Assembly (NCBI RefSeq): GCF_900155965.1
Contig: NZ_FTMG01000001.1
Span: 1 to 64,000, forward strand
DNA from: Mucilaginibacter lappiensis
GTDB taxonomy: Bacteria; Bacteroidota; Bacteroidia; Sphingobacteriales; Sphingobacteriaceae
DNA: 64,000 nt
Direction of reading: 5' to 3'
Position numbers and translations under genes: made by a program. A model generated the notes under the pieces. That model saw only the letters and a list, made by a program, of their open reading frames with translations, had not been told where the DNA came from and did no database searches. Below, in pieces: positions 47,081 to 56,491 of this stretch; positions within the stretch are counted from its first letter, which is position 1; each line of letters opens with the position of its first letter.

Positions 47081-48484
47081 TTAAAATGCGTTTTTCTCGC
47101 CTTTCGCCACATTCCAAACAGTCAGGAAGATAACTTTCAGATCCAACAAGAACGACCAGTTTTCCAGGTACCAAACATCAGCCTCAACACGCTCCAACAT
47201 GGCTTGAGTAGTCTGAGTTTCACCCCTTAGCCCTTTGATCTGAGCCCAGCCGGTAATACCCGGTTTAAGAAAATGCCTTACCATGAAAGTATCTATCAAT
47301 TGCGAATATTGTTGTGTATGACTGATCATGTGCGGTCTTGGCCCTACTACAGACATATTACCCAAAAGCACGTTAAAGAATTGTGGCAATTCATCAATAC
47401 TTGTTTTACGAATAAATGCCCCGGTTTTGGTGATACGCGAGTCGCCACGGGTAGCCTGTTTTTTATCAGAATCTTTATTTACCCGCATACTGCGGAATTT
47501 GTAACATTTAAAAGGCTTATTATCGCGCCCTGAGCGTTCCTGTACAAAAAATATAGGCCCCCTTGATTCTAATTTGATCAAAATGGCCAGTATGGGGAAC
47601 AACCAGCTAAAAACAAACAAAATAATGAATAGAGAAAATGCTACGTCAAACAATCGTTTAATTGACCGGTTAAGCATGTTTTCCAAAGGTTCAGGCCTTA
47701 CTGATATTACAGGGATATGCCCAAAGCTTTGTATAAAGGTTGGTTTCTTGGCATAATCATAATACTCGGGTATGAATTTAAATCTGATGAGGTTTTTATC
47801 TGCGTCAAGCATCAGCTTTTCGATAGTTTGGGCTTCTGAATTAGGAAGGGTACAAAATATTTCATCAACCTTGTTATTGAGCACATAACTGATACAATCC
47901 TCGGTCCCGCCTAAGTAAAGACGTCTATCCATCATGTGCTCGGTCCGGTCATCAAAAAAACCAACCAGGCTATAACCGCGTTCCGGGTTTTGTTTAAAAA
48001 AGCTATGCAGATCTGACCCAATCCTGCCACCACCAATAATAATTACAGCTCTTGTATCAATCAGCGAAGCACGATCACTTTTACGTATAGTGAGGAAAAT
48101 TAACTTCCACAACCCTAGCAAAAAGCCAAACAATGCCAGCGAATAGAACAAATATTCGCGGGTTATAAAATAGGCCTTTGTTCCTATCAATATAATGATG
48201 GTAAAACAAATAAAGCTTACAAATAAAAGATAGGTTTTAATTACACCACGATAGGTTTTTATGGAGTCTTTATTTAAAACATGTTCATATAAACCTGTGA
48301 TGTTAGCAGAGAGCAACCAAATTAAATTAAACACTAATACAATAGGCAAATATCTCCTGTTATTTATCCAAAAAATATATGATCTGTCTTCGATGAAGTA
48401 AGAAATCACCATGCTTATATTAAGTATAATATAATCAATGGTAAGGTTCACTGCTTTAATAAAAGTAGCGTATCTGTGAATCAT
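47081..48484 (-). CDS. undecaprenyl-phosphate sugar phosphotransferase (WcaJ/WbaP type)
   Basis: 467 aa. Four N-terminal membrane helices (about 15-115), a CoA-binding-like Rossmann part (VIIIGGGRIGSDLHSFF, 145-260), one more helix near 285, then the sugar transferase domain: RLFDVAFSL, IKLESRGPIFFVQERSGRDNKPFKCYKFRSM, TSIDELPQFFNVLLGNMSVVGPRPHM and KPGITGWAQIKGLRG. It moves a hexose-1-phosphate to undecaprenyl phosphate and so begins an exopolysaccharide or O-unit repeat. No glycosyltransferases or flippase follow in the window. Confidence 0.93.
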   Translation of the reverse strand: MIHRYATFIKAVNLTIDYIILNISMVISYFIEDRSYIFWINNRRYLPIVLVFNLIWLLSANITGLYEHVLNKDSIKTYRGVIKTYLLFVSFICFTIIILIGTKAYFITREYLFYSLALFGFLLGLWKLIFLTIRKSDRASLIDTRAVIIIGGGRIGSDLHSFFKQNPERGYSLVGFFDDRTEHMMDRRLYLGGTEDCISYVLNNKVDEIFCTLPNSEAQTIEKLMLDADKNLIRFKFIPEYYDYAKKPTFIQSFGHIPVISVRPEPLENMLNRSIKRLFDVAFSLFIILFVFSWLFPILAILIKLESRGPIFFVQERSGRDNKPFKCYKFRSMRVNKDSDKKQATRGDSRITKTGAFIRKTSIDELPQFFNVLLGNMSVVGPRPHMISHTQQYSQLIDTFMVRHFLKPGITGWAQIKGLRGETQTTQAMLERVEADVWYLENWSFLLDLKVIFLTVWNVAKGEKNAF

Positions 48485-48702
48485 TTATTAGAGCTTATTA
48501 TAGGAAAATACAGGCTAAAATTAGCATAATTTATTTATAAAGCAACCTGCAGGTTGATTGTTAAACGGGTTGTAAAACTGTAAAGTTGCCACCCTCAAAA
48601 TTATAAATTAAGAAAATCCATACAAAACCAAATATAAAACAATTAACCAAAAATAAAGGACGCTTCAATACTATAAACAATTTTTTATATAGCTAGCAAT
48701 AA

Positions 48703-50040
48703 TTATAAGCGTCCGTTTACGAGATCTTTTTCTAAAATCCCTTTGATATCATATATAACTGATAAATCGTTTTTCTTGAGTTTGCTATAATTCAACTCAC
48801 GAAACTCCTGGTGTCCAACAGCAATAACAATAGCATCATAATTTCCGCTCAGCTTATAGATATCCTTTATGGTATCTACACCGTACTCCTGTTTAACCTC
48901 AACCGGATCGGCCCAGGGATCATATATTTCGCAATGCGCTTCAAAGCTGCTCAAAACTTTCACAATATCAATAACCCGGGTATTGCGAACATCGGGACAA
49001 TTTTCTTTAAAGGTAAAACCCAATACTAATATATTAGAATATTTAACTGAAATATCATTTTTTATCATCAGTTTTATTACTTCAAGCGCTACGTAAGAGC
49101 CCATGCCGTCGTTCAGTCTACGTCCGGCCAGTATGATCTCCGGGTGATAACCTACCTCCTGCGCTTTTTGCGCCAGGTAATAAGGATCAACACCGGTACA
49201 ATGCCCGCCAACCAACCCAGGTTTAAAATTCAGAAAATTCCACTTGGTACCCGCAGCCTCTAAAACAGCATGGGTATCTATATTCATCATGTTGAATATC
49301 TTGGCCAGTTCATTGACAAAGGCAATATTGATATCCCGCTGCGAATTCTCGATCACCTTACAGGCTTCAGCCACTTTTATGCTGGGGGCTTTATGCGTTC
49401 CGGCTGTTATGATGGAACGGTAAAGCTCATCAATAAAATCGGCTGCCTCTGTTGTTGAGCCTGAGGTTACTTTTAAAATATTGGTAAGTGTGTGCACTTT
49501 GTCGCCAGGGTTTATGCGTTCCGGTGAATATCCGGCAAAAAAGTCGTTATTAAATTTCAATCCAGACGTTTGCTCCAATACCGGGATACAAACATCTTCC
49601 GTAGCGCCGGGGTATACTGTTGATTCGTATATCACTACATCACCAGTTTTAAGTACACTACCAACACTTTTGCTGGCTTTAACCAGTAAGCTCAGATCCG
49701 GACGATTGTATTGATCTGTGGGTGTAGGTACAGCGATGATATAAATGTTACATGAAGCAATGTCCTCAACAGAAGATGTAAATATAAGCCCCTTCCCCCC
49801 CGTTTCGTTAGTTGTTAATACTGATGACAATACAACCGAATCGGTTTCGAGGGTACGATCAAAGGCATTATTCAACTCATCAACACGGCTTTGCTTAATA
49901 TCAAACCCTTTTACAGGATATTTTTTGGCAAATTCTACGGCTAAGGGTAAACCAACATATCCTAATCCGATAATAGCGATGTGAGTACTGGCTGGTGGTA
50001 CAAACTTTTTGGAGAATTGATTTGACGATTGATCAATCAT
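48703..50040 (-). CDS. nucleotide-sugar dehydrogenase (UDP-sugar 6-dehydrogenase, WecC/TviB type)
   Basis: 445 aa. NAD site [21 protein letters not shown] at residues 22-42, [15 protein letters not shown], the central [19 protein letters not shown], and catalytic cysteine in [14 protein letters not shown] near 279. C-terminal domain with [18 protein letters not shown]. The enzyme oxidises a UDP-hexosamine to the uronic acid; TviB-like (UDP-GlcNAc) is my best guess from the [13 protein letters not shown] context. Part of the surface-polysaccharide block, 218 nt before the sugar transferase gene. Confidence 0.92.
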   Translation of the reverse strand: MIDQSSNQFSKKFVPPASTHIAIIGLGYVGLPLAVEFAKKYPVKGFDIKQSRVDELNNAFDRTLETDSVVLSSVLTTNETGGKGLIFTSSVEDIASCNIYIIAVPTPTDQYNRPDLSLLVKASKSVGSVLKTGDVVIYESTVYPGATEDVCIPVLEQTSGLKFNNDFFAGYSPERINPGDKVHTLTNILKVTSGSTTEAADFIDELYRSIITAGTHKAPSIKVAEACKVIENSQRDINIAFVNELAKIFNMMNIDTHAVLEAAGTKWNFLNFKPGLVGGHCTGVDPYYLAQKAQEVGYHPEIILAGRRLNDGMGSYVALEVIKLMIKNDISVKYSNILVLGFTFKENCPDVRNTRVIDIVKVLSSFEAHCEIYDPWADPVEVKQEYGVDTIKDIYKLSGNYDAIVIAVGHQEFRELNYSKLKKNDLSVIYDIKGILEKDLVNGRL

Positions 50041-50097
50041 TTTTTATAGCTGTAGATCGTAAATATAGATTTAATTTTTTATGGTGCTTAAGCTACT

Positions 50098-51033
50098 CTA
50101 TTGATTATAGATCTGATAAACACCCTGAATAGTTCTGTTTGCAGCAGAGCCAACCAGCAAGGTGGTGATCTTCTTTTCGATCATTAATTGTTCGGCCCGG
50201 CTCACAAATTCTTCCCCATCAATAATAATAGGGCTTGAGGTCATGATTTCGGCTACAGTTAATGTAGAAGTATCCGGATGTTGTAATAATGCTCTACGCA
50301 AATCGCCATCGGTAACGATTCCTTTAATATAGGCAGCATCCCCTACCATCACCATCCCCAATCTACCTGCAGACATACTGAGTAATAACTCCATAAAGGA
50401 AGCACTCTCATTTATAAAAGGCAGCTTATCCGTACGCATCAGGTCCTTTACCTTAACCAATAATTTACGCCCCAGGCTTCCGCCGGGATGGAATCGGGCA
50501 AAATCATGTTGCTGAAAACCGCGCGACTCCATCAGCGCTATGGCCAGGGCATCGCCCATAACCAGTGCAGCTGTGGTTGACGAAGTAGGCGCCAACTCAA
50601 GCGGACAAGCCTCTCTTGAAATTTTTATGTTCAGATGATGGTGGCTATTCTTGGCCACTGTTGAATTTGGATTACCCGTAACGCCAATGACCTGGTTCTT
50701 ATTCCAGGTTAAAAATGGGATGATCCGGAGAACTTCATCTGTTTCTCCAGAATAGGATATCAACATTACAATATCATTGGAACTAACCATACCCAGATCG
50801 CCATGAAAAGCTTCGCCCGGGTGCAGGAAAAAGCTGGGTGTACCAGTGCTGGCCAGCGTGGCGGCTATTTTTTTACCAATCAGTCCGGATTTACCTATCC
50901 CGATCACCACTAGCTTACCGGTAGTATTTAGTATAATCTGAACCACTTTGGTAAATTCATCATCAATTAAGCCGGCCACATGTTGTAACGACTCAATCTC
51001 AATATCAAAAACCCTTTTGGCAATATCTTTCAT
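50098..51033 (-). CDS. kdsD: D-arabinose 5-phosphate isomerase (KpsF/GutQ family)
   Basis: 311 aa. SIS domain (about 35-180) with GIGKSGLIGKKIAATLASTGTPSFFLHPGEAFHGDLGM and SYSGETDEVLRIIPF, then PLELAPTSSTTAALVMGDALAIALM, then two CBS repeats (about 200-311). Makes arabinose-5-phosphate for KDO, which fits kdsA 90 nt upstream. An ACGTTTTACG-rich tract separates the two genes. Confidence 0.93.
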   Translation of the reverse strand: MKDIAKRVFDIEIESLQHVAGLIDDEFTKVVQIILNTTGKLVVIGIGKSGLIGKKIAATLASTGTPSFFLHPGEAFHGDLGMVSSNDIVMLISYSGETDEVLRIIPFLTWNKNQVIGVTGNPNSTVAKNSHHHLNIKISREACPLELAPTSSTTAALVMGDALAIALMESRGFQQHDFARFHPGGSLGRKLLVKVKDLMRTDKLPFINESASFMELLLSMSAGRLGMVMVGDAAYIKGIVTDGDLRRALLQHPDTSTLTVAEIMTSSPIIIDGEEFVSRAEQLMIEKKITTLLVGSAANRTIQGVYQIYNQ

Positions 51034-51035
51034 TT

Positions 51036-51117
51036 TACGTTGAACGTTTTACGTGCTACGTTTTAAGTTTATAATTCAATAAATCCACGTAATACGTAAA
51101 ACGTAATACGTATAACC
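51036..51117 (-). repeat. ACGTTTTACGT-type tract before kdsD
   Basis: Read on the minus strand: TACGTATTACG, TTTTACGTATTACG, then a spacer, then ACGTAGCACGTAAAACG and TTCAACGTAAA up to the kdsD ATG. The outer parts are inverted copies of each other (ACGTAAAACG against CGTTTTACGT), so a hairpin can form right before the gene. Confidence 0.55.
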
Positions 51118-51123
51118 CAATCA

Positions 51124-51900
51124 TCAGGACAATAGCGGCGCCATTACCTTATCCAGATCATGAAGCTTAACCATATTAGGGCCGTCGCTTAGTGCATTAT
51201 CCGGATCGGGATGTATCTCCATAAAATAACCGTCGGCACCAAAGGCTTTGGCTGCCAGCGCCATCATAGGCACAAAAGTACGGTCACCGCCGGTTTTGCC
51301 TCCTGCACCACCCGGACGTTGCACCGAATGAGTACAATCCATACAAACGGGGTGTCCAAAAGCTTTCATATCATAAATGTTCCTGAAATCAACAGCCAGG
51401 TTATTGTATCCGTACATATTACCACGTTCGGTTAATATCACCTGATCATTTCCTGCCTCTATAACCTTTTGTGCCGGATAGAACATGTCGTGTCCTGACA
51501 AAAACTGGGCCTTTTTTACGTTTACTATTTTACCCGTTTGGGCTGCTGCAACCAGCAGATCGGTCTGGCGGCATAAAAAAGCTGGAATTTGTAATATATC
51601 AACCACCTGGGCGGCTATAGCGGCCTGGCCTGGTTCATGAATATCGGTAGTTACCGGCAAACCGAAACGATCTTTTACGTTTTGCAGCATTTCCATACCT
51701 TTTTCAATGCCCGGGCCACGGTAGGAATGGATAGACGTACGGTTGGCCTTATCAAATGACGATTTAAATATTACTGGAACTTGATAACGTTCACCTGCTT
51801 CGGCTACTTTTTCGGCTACCTGATATAAGAGCTCCTGGTTTTCCATTACACAGGGTCCTAATATAAAGAACGGCTTTTGCCGCATTTTTTCAAACAACAT
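51124..51900 (-). CDS. kdsA: 3-deoxy-8-phosphooctulonate synthase (KDO-8-P synthase)
   Basis: 258-aa TIM barrel joining PEP and arabinose-5-phosphate. PFFILGPCVMEN, VIFKSSFDKANRTSIHSYRGPGIEKGMEML, VTTDIHEPGQA, DILQIPAFLCRQTDLLVAAA, NVKKAQFLSG and MDCTHSVQRPGG are all present. The CMDCTH context with an asparagine-containing NVKKAQFL suggests the metal-independent type. Forms a KDO pair with kdsD. Confidence 0.97.
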   Translation of the reverse strand: MLFEKMRQKPFFILGPCVMENQELLYQVAEKVAEAGERYQVPVIFKSSFDKANRTSIHSYRGPGIEKGMEMLQNVKDRFGLPVTTDIHEPGQAAIAAQVVDILQIPAFLCRQTDLLVAAAQTGKIVNVKKAQFLSGHDMFYPAQKVIEAGNDQVILTERGNMYGYNNLAVDFRNIYDMKAFGHPVCMDCTHSVQRPGGAGGKTGGDRTFVPMMALAAKAFGADGYFMEIHPDPDNALSDGPNMVKLHDLDKVMAPLLS

Positions 51901-51925
51901 GATGTGGTATTTATGGTATAAGAGG

Positions 51926-51933
51926 CAAAGATA
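51926..51933 (-). promoter_or_regulatory. -7 box (TATCTTTG) of kdsA
   Basis: TATCTTTG on the minus strand, 25 nt before the kdsA ATG; a TTG lies 17 nt upstream. Confidence 0.55.
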
Positions 51934-51970
51934 ATGATAAGCACCAATTACAACGAATAGGAAATATTAG

Positions 51971-52105
51971 GCACGAATTTCACGAATAAAAACTAACTAG
52001 AACTAGTTTCTACTAACAGATAAGAGTTTTATACAGTTCAATAATATTGGTGTAATTAATGCACATCTATTCGTGCTAATTAGTTTTTATTCGTGAAATT
52101 CGTGC
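51971..52105. repeat. 26-bp perfect inverted repeat ending at the hscB start
   Basis: GCACGAATTTCACGAATA... at 51971-51996 is the exact reverse complement of 52080-52105. The right arm, with TTCGTGAAATTCGTGC, ends one base before the hscB ATG. The 83-nt loop also holds CTAACTAG-type words. A transcript starting upstream would fold the arm over the ribosome site. Confidence 0.7.
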
Positions 52106-52106
52106 T

Positions 52107-52631
52107 ATGAATTATTTTGAATTTTACGGTATCTCTGAATCTTTTGATATTGACGCGACTTTATTGAAAAAGAAATTCTACGCGCTAAGTAAGCAATATC
52201 ATCCAGATTTTTATGCCGGCGAAGATGAGGCCAAACAGCAGGAAATACTGGAATTATCGACACTAAATAATAAGGCTTACCAGATACTTTCGGATCCGGT
52301 GCGTCGTATGGAATATATTTTAAAGCTGCATGACCTGGTATCTGAAGGGGCAAAACCACAACTTCCGGCAGATTTTTTAATGGAAATGATGGATATTAAT
52401 GAACGCCTGATGGAAGTTGAGGATACAGAACAATTGGCTGTGGTTACAACGGAAGTACTTGCTATTGAGGGTGATATTAGTGACAAACTTACTAGGCTTA
52501 CGGCCGATTATGAGCATTTAGACCATACAGCCCAGGAAAGCCGGCGTAATGAAATAGCAGAAATTTACTTTAGACAAAAATATCTGTTGCGAATTAAAGA
52601 GAGTTTAGATACATTTGCAGCCCGCTTGTAA
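52107..52631 (+). CDS. hscB: Fe-S cluster co-chaperone HscB (DnaJ-like)
   Basis: 174 aa. J-domain with HPD at 32-34 (SKQYHPDFYAGEDE) and a C-terminal three-helix domain (DFLMEMMDINERLMEVED, RQKYLLRIKESLDTFAARL), the HscB plan. It stimulates HscA in transfer of clusters from IscU. hscA or isc genes are not adjacent. tRNA-Leu(CAA) follows 25 nt after the stop. The ATG lies 1 nt after a long inverted repeat. Confidence 0.9.
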   Translation: MNYFEFYGISESFDIDATLLKKKFYALSKQYHPDFYAGEDEAKQQEILELSTLNNKAYQILSDPVRRMEYILKLHDLVSEGAKPQLPADFLMEMMDINERLMEVEDTEQLAVVTTEVLAIEGDISDKLTRLTADYEHLDHTAQESRRNEIAEIYFRQKYLLRIKESLDTFAARL

Positions 52632-52656
52632 GGAATACCACTCACAAGCAGAGTAT

Positions 52657-52736
52657 GCCCAGCTGGCGGAATTGGTAGACGCGCTGGTCTCAAACACCTG
52701 TGGGAAACCGTGCCGGTTCGACTCCGGCGCTGGGTA
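52657..52736 (+). tRNA. tRNA-Leu (anticodon CAA)
   Basis: 80 nt. Acceptor GCCCAGC pairs with GCTGGGT (one G-U), discriminator A. Anticodon loop CTCAAAC gives CAA; the stem CTGGT/ACCTG has one T-T mismatch. Variable arm TGGGAAACCGT, T-arm GCCGGTTCGACTCCGGC. CCA not encoded. Confidence 0.93.
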
Positions 52737-52740
52737 CTTA

Positions 52741-52774
52741 AGGAAACAACCTATAATGGTTGTTTCCTTTTTTT
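52741..52774 (+). terminator. intrinsic terminator of tRNA-Leu(CAA)
   Basis: AGGAAACAACC, loop TATAAT, GGTTGTTTCCT and a T-run; perfect 11-bp stem 4 nt after the tRNA. Confidence 0.9.
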
Positions 52775-52869
52775 ATGCCAATAACCTTCTATTAATCAAG
52801 ATATTGCAGCCTAATTATTCATGGTTCTATTTTTACGAATTAGATTGATAGACTCTTTTTAAGAATGGT

Positions 52870-54015
52870 CTAAAAAGCAAGTTTAGAGTAGTTTTTACTT
52901 CGTTTTTCATTGGTTCGATATCCACTTAAGGATTCGGGTATTTTTGTACTGTTGAAATTGTAATTCTTTGCCATAAGATATAAGAAATCCAATATGATCG
53001 CGCCTTCACCTTCATTGATCTGAATATTGTTTTTAGCCATTATTGTGATCGCTCGCTTAATTGAAACCTTGCGATCATTGAAATATATTGATCGATCATG
53101 TGAATCGATTATTTCAGATCTCCCAAACAACTTTTTGTATAATAGAATTTTTGACAAAGCATTGTTTATGCTCACCGAAAGCGTAGCGGTTTCAATATTA
53201 ACACTGATTGGTGGAATCAGACTGACAATCTTTTTCATATCAACGATATCAAAGTCTAAGTAGTTGAGAAAAATGTCAGTGAAATCTCTACATGCCGCTT
53301 TCAACTGTTGATCAAGTAGTTTTAGCTTTATACCATTGCTGGTCAATTCCATTCCAAGGCCATCGCAAATTGCTTGGCATTCTATTTTCAACTCTTTAAA
53401 ATCATCAAACTTCAGCTTATCTATCACAAACAATTTTCGTGCTTTTGATAATACCAATTGCTGCTCTTCAAGCTGATTTACCAACAGTTTCCGATTATTC
53501 AAATATCTGTTCTTTTGTGCACTTACATTTATATCTTCCAATATAAGGCCAACCAACTCTATAACACTGGTAGATAATCGCAATTCCTGTAATCTGTCAT
53601 TATAATTGTTATTTAAAAGATCTGCATTTATTCTCATTTTACAACTCCCTGAACAATGGTAGTAAGGATATCTTTTTGTCCTTCCTTTCGAATAACTTGC
53701 GCGAAGCTTTCGCCCACAATCCGGACAAGTTAAAAATCCTTTCAAGATAAAAGCCTTACTTAGTTTATCCGACCTACAGGTAATTTTCCTTTTAGTAGTT
53801 ATAATAGCTTGAACTTCATTAAACAGAGATTCTGAGATCAATGGCTCATGCACCGCTTTGATCAGCTGAGGTTGCTGGTCTTTCGATGGCAATACAATAA
53901 GCCCACAATACACAGGATTGTGTATAAGCTTCCAGAAATATACTGAAAGATTAGTAATTTGATTTATAAACCCTCTACTATTAAAATTCGACGAACTATT
54001 GCATAAAATCTTCAC
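52870..54015 (-). pseudogene. serine recombinase lacking its catalytic N-terminus
   Basis: 381 aa remain. Residues about 25-75 are the end of the Recombinase domain (YFWKLIHNPVYCGLIVLPS, EPLISESLFNEVQAII), followed by a zinc ribbon CPDC...C...C near 98-125 and a coiled coil. The resolvase domain with the catalytic serine, about 200 residues, is missing; the reading frame closes upstream and nothing like it follows. Large serine recombinases integrate phages and islands; this one lies 134 nt from a tRNA-Leu 3' end, pointing at it. It is probably the relic of an integrated element. DNA-binding function without catalysis cannot be excluded. Confidence 0.8.
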
Positions 54016-54507
54016 CTAAAGGGCTTTTTAATTAATTCAAAATATTCCATCTCTTTCTATAGGACTTTTAGATGTCAGACCGTCATAGAATAAAATGAAG
54101 TATGATTTTAATATGTCTTTACCTGCTACAGCATTATTTAAAAAGAAGGATGACCAAAAAGAATGTGATCGTATCGAATTGAATTTCAAAGATTGAACTA
54201 AAAATTCCGAGGGCCTACCCTTCATAAAATCATACTAATTAATCTCAACAATTGATGAATTTATAAAATGATAAAACAAATTAATGAAACAATCTTGTAT
54301 GTCGTGGGATTTATGCTAATCTCTTTCTATCTGTTATTACTCATGTCCGCTTCCTTTGAATTACTTATGTTTATTTTAATTCATGCATGCTAATCATAAT
54401 GATCAAATAAATAATAGACTGCATTGATAAGTATAATTTAAAAATATTTTCCAATTCTTTTAGGACTTATTAAGCCTTGAGCCGTCTCCCATACAAAAGC
54501 AATTAAA
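54016..54507. other. AT-rich region upstream of the recombinase relic
   Basis: 492 nt between divergent genes. A 62-codon minus-strand frame (54037-54225) shows no resolvase motif. One small plus-strand frame at 54268-54393 is listed separately. Otherwise nothing recognised; likely decayed DNA. Confidence 0.5.
54268..54393 (+). CDS. possible small single-pass membrane protein
   Basis: 41 codons from an ATG with a polar start (MIKQINETI) and one hydrophobic run (YVVGFMLISFYLLLLM), ending HAC. The hydrophobic pattern could be chance in AT-rich DNA. No clear ribosome site or promoter. Mentioned as it fills part of an otherwise empty gap. Confidence 0.25.
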   Translation: MIKQINETILYVVGFMLISFYLLLLMSASFELLMFILIHAC

Positions 54508-55467
54508 ATGAAAATAAGAAAAAACTATTCAGTAAAAAATTTAAACAGGTGTACTTTAGGGCTAATTGGCTCAATTTGTTTTATTGTTACAGCATGTAGC
54601 ACAAACAAAAAGAACAATCCACCACCGGTACCGCCGCCAGCTAAAACCTTTTCTATTTCTGAAACAATTTCAGCCGACCCTAATTTTAGTTTGCTTGGAG
54701 CTGCATTAATCAAGGCAGATTTAGCCACTACCTTAAAAGGCAAAGGAACATTCACTGTATTCGCGCCCACAAATGCAGCTTTCAAAGCTGCAGGTTACAA
54801 AGATGAGTCCGCAGTAAATGCTGCCAACAAAGGTCTTTTGTCTTCCATTCTGCAATACCATATTCTTCCTGTAAATTCAATTCCCATTGCCACGAATACC
54901 GAATTCGTTACACAAAGCAGCGAAAAGCTATATGTAACAAAAACAGATGATGATAAAATCTCCGTTAACGGGATACCAACAGTAAAACTTAGTAAGAAGG
55001 CAACTAACGGAACAATTCAGGTTATTAATACAATATTAACCGTTCCTGCCATTGATATAGTGGCATTAATTAAGAATACCCCCAATTTGACCTATTTAGA
55101 TGAAGCTGTTAAAAGAGCAAACTTATCTACCGTACTGTCTGATAAAGGTCCGTATACAATTTTTGCACCTTCTAATCAGGCATTCATTGATGCAGGGTAT
55201 CCAACTATCAATGCTATAAAGGCTGCTGATCCTGTAAAGCTGTCAAACCTGATAAAATACCATTTGGTTAATCGGAGGCTTTTTTCATCCGATTTCAAGG
55301 ACAAAACTGAAGTACAAACGTTAGCTTCTGGTACTATAACACTTAACGCAACCGGCGGATTAAAAATAAAAGGTAAATCGAACACCGATTATATATTGTT
55401 AAGTAAAACAGATAATACAGCTAAAAATGGAATAGTTCATGTGATTGACAAAATGCTGCTCCCCTAA
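54508..55467 (+). CDS. lipoprotein with two fasciclin domains
   Basis: 319 aa. Lipobox FIVTAC with cysteine near 30, a proline-rich linker (NNPPPVPPPAK), then two FAS1 domains (about 47-180 and 182-319). Each has the H1/H2 pattern: GKGTFTVFAPTNAAFKAAG with YHILP, and DKGPYTIFAPSNQAFIDAG with YHLVN. Fasciclin domains mediate adhesion or bind ligands at the cell surface. Single gene with its own terminator, in the AT-rich stretch. Confidence 0.9.
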   Translation: MKIRKNYSVKNLNRCTLGLIGSICFIVTACSTNKKNNPPPVPPPAKTFSISETISADPNFSLLGAALIKADLATTLKGKGTFTVFAPTNAAFKAAGYKDESAVNAANKGLLSSILQYHILPVNSIPIATNTEFVTQSSEKLYVTKTDDDKISVNGIPTVKLSKKATNGTIQVINTILTVPAIDIVALIKNTPNLTYLDEAVKRANLSTVLSDKGPYTIFAPSNQAFIDAGYPTINAIKAADPVKLSNLIKYHLVNRRLFSSDFKDKTEVQTLASGTITLNATGGLKIKGKSNTDYILLSKTDNTAKNGIVHVIDKMLLP

Positions 55468-55485
55468 TTAATACCCCTATATACC

Positions 55486-55522
55486 GGGGCCAAGTTACTT
55501 GATTAATGAGGCCCCATTTTTT
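55486..55522 (+). terminator. intrinsic terminator of the fasciclin gene
   Basis: GGGGCC (55486-55491) pairs with GGCCCC (55510-55515) and a T-run follows; 19 nt after the stop. Confidence 0.7.
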
Positions 55523-55650
55523 CAACTTTTCCAATAAGTGATATGAGGTACAAACTATATTTCTCTATCTCTTCCAAACGGATTAATTAAAATATTATAA
55601 AACCGTTAGCGATCAGTTTATAGCAAATTTTGGTGTCAATTTTTATAGCA

Positions 55651-56487
55651 TTACTTAATTAAATCTTTAACAGCGAATTTTTTCATCTCGTAATCTGTAC
55701 AATAAAAATACCCCTGACCGGTACCACTGATATTACCGTAAATACCACTCGGATTAGTTGAAAAAATATTTTTCCAATCCGTTTCCTGGAACAATGTATA
55801 AAGGTATTGACTATAACTTTCAGACAACGAAAACTTATAAACTGTGATGGAGTCGCGAAGACTTAAAATGGGCTCTCTAAATTCCTGTGTCGATGAGTAT
55901 AAAGAATTGGGTGCTCCAAGCTGATGAGTATAAATATATGGTACGGTGAAACTGTTAAGCAAGTTGATTATAGAGCTCTTGTCATATATAACTATCCATC
56001 TTGCCGCCGTTGGAGCGCCAAATAAATGTTTAGGTATTTTCAGCTGAACCTGATCTGCAGAAATAGCCCGGGCCGAAAAAGGCAGATTATTTAATTGGAT
56101 AGAAGGAGTTACCACACTTAAAATATCAGCCGCCGTATACTCCTCTTTATTATAGGTGATGTGTAATGTATAAACTCCGTCGTAATTGGTATTGTTAATT
56201 ATAGTACCTGCATATAATCCTGGGGTCTGAGTTTCCTTAAACGGAATTTCGTCTGTTCCGTCATTTACACTTACTAATGCATTGCTGACCGGTGAGGTTT
56301 TCCCATCGGGTAATAATCCAGGCTTTGATAATCTAATTTGCTGACTTGTTTGAAATGTGGTTATTCCACCTTCTACGGCCAGATCATAAGTACTGCCGTG
56401 GTTATTGAATTTTATTGGTGATACATAACTATTTTTACAAGCGGTAATCAAAATACATGAAATTAATAAGACGCTAAGTTTTTTCAT
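55651..56487 (-). CDS. DUF4249 lipoprotein
   Basis: 278 aa from the ATG at 56487, which gives a lipoprotein signal MKKLSVLLISCILITAC (lipobox cysteine near 17). The mature part has YDLAVEGGITTFQTSQQIRLSKPG, VSNALVSVNDG and GLYAGTIINNTNYDGVYTLHITY, the DUF4249 pattern. Such lipoproteins are regularly encoded behind STN-type TonB receptors in Bacteroidota and probably act with them at the outer membrane. 4 nt after the receptor stop. Confidence 0.85.
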   Translation of the reverse strand: MKKLSVLLISCILITACKNSYVSPIKFNNHGSTYDLAVEGGITTFQTSQQIRLSKPGLLPDGKTSPVSNALVSVNDGTDEIPFKETQTPGLYAGTIINNTNYDGVYTLHITYNKEEYTAADILSVVTPSIQLNNLPFSARAISADQVQLKIPKHLFGAPTAARWIVIYDKSSIINLLNSFTVPYIYTHQLGAPNSLYSSTQEFREPILSLRDSITVYKFSLSESYSQYLYTLFQETDWKNIFSTNPSGIYGNISGTGQGYFYCTDYEMKKFAVKDLIK

Positions 56488-56491
56488 TTTA

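Noticed and set aside
54037..54225. 62-codon minus-strand frame as the lost N-terminus of the serine recombinase
   Set aside because: No resolvase signature (no catalytic serine context, no arginine motifs), and it is not in a position that a single frameshift would join.
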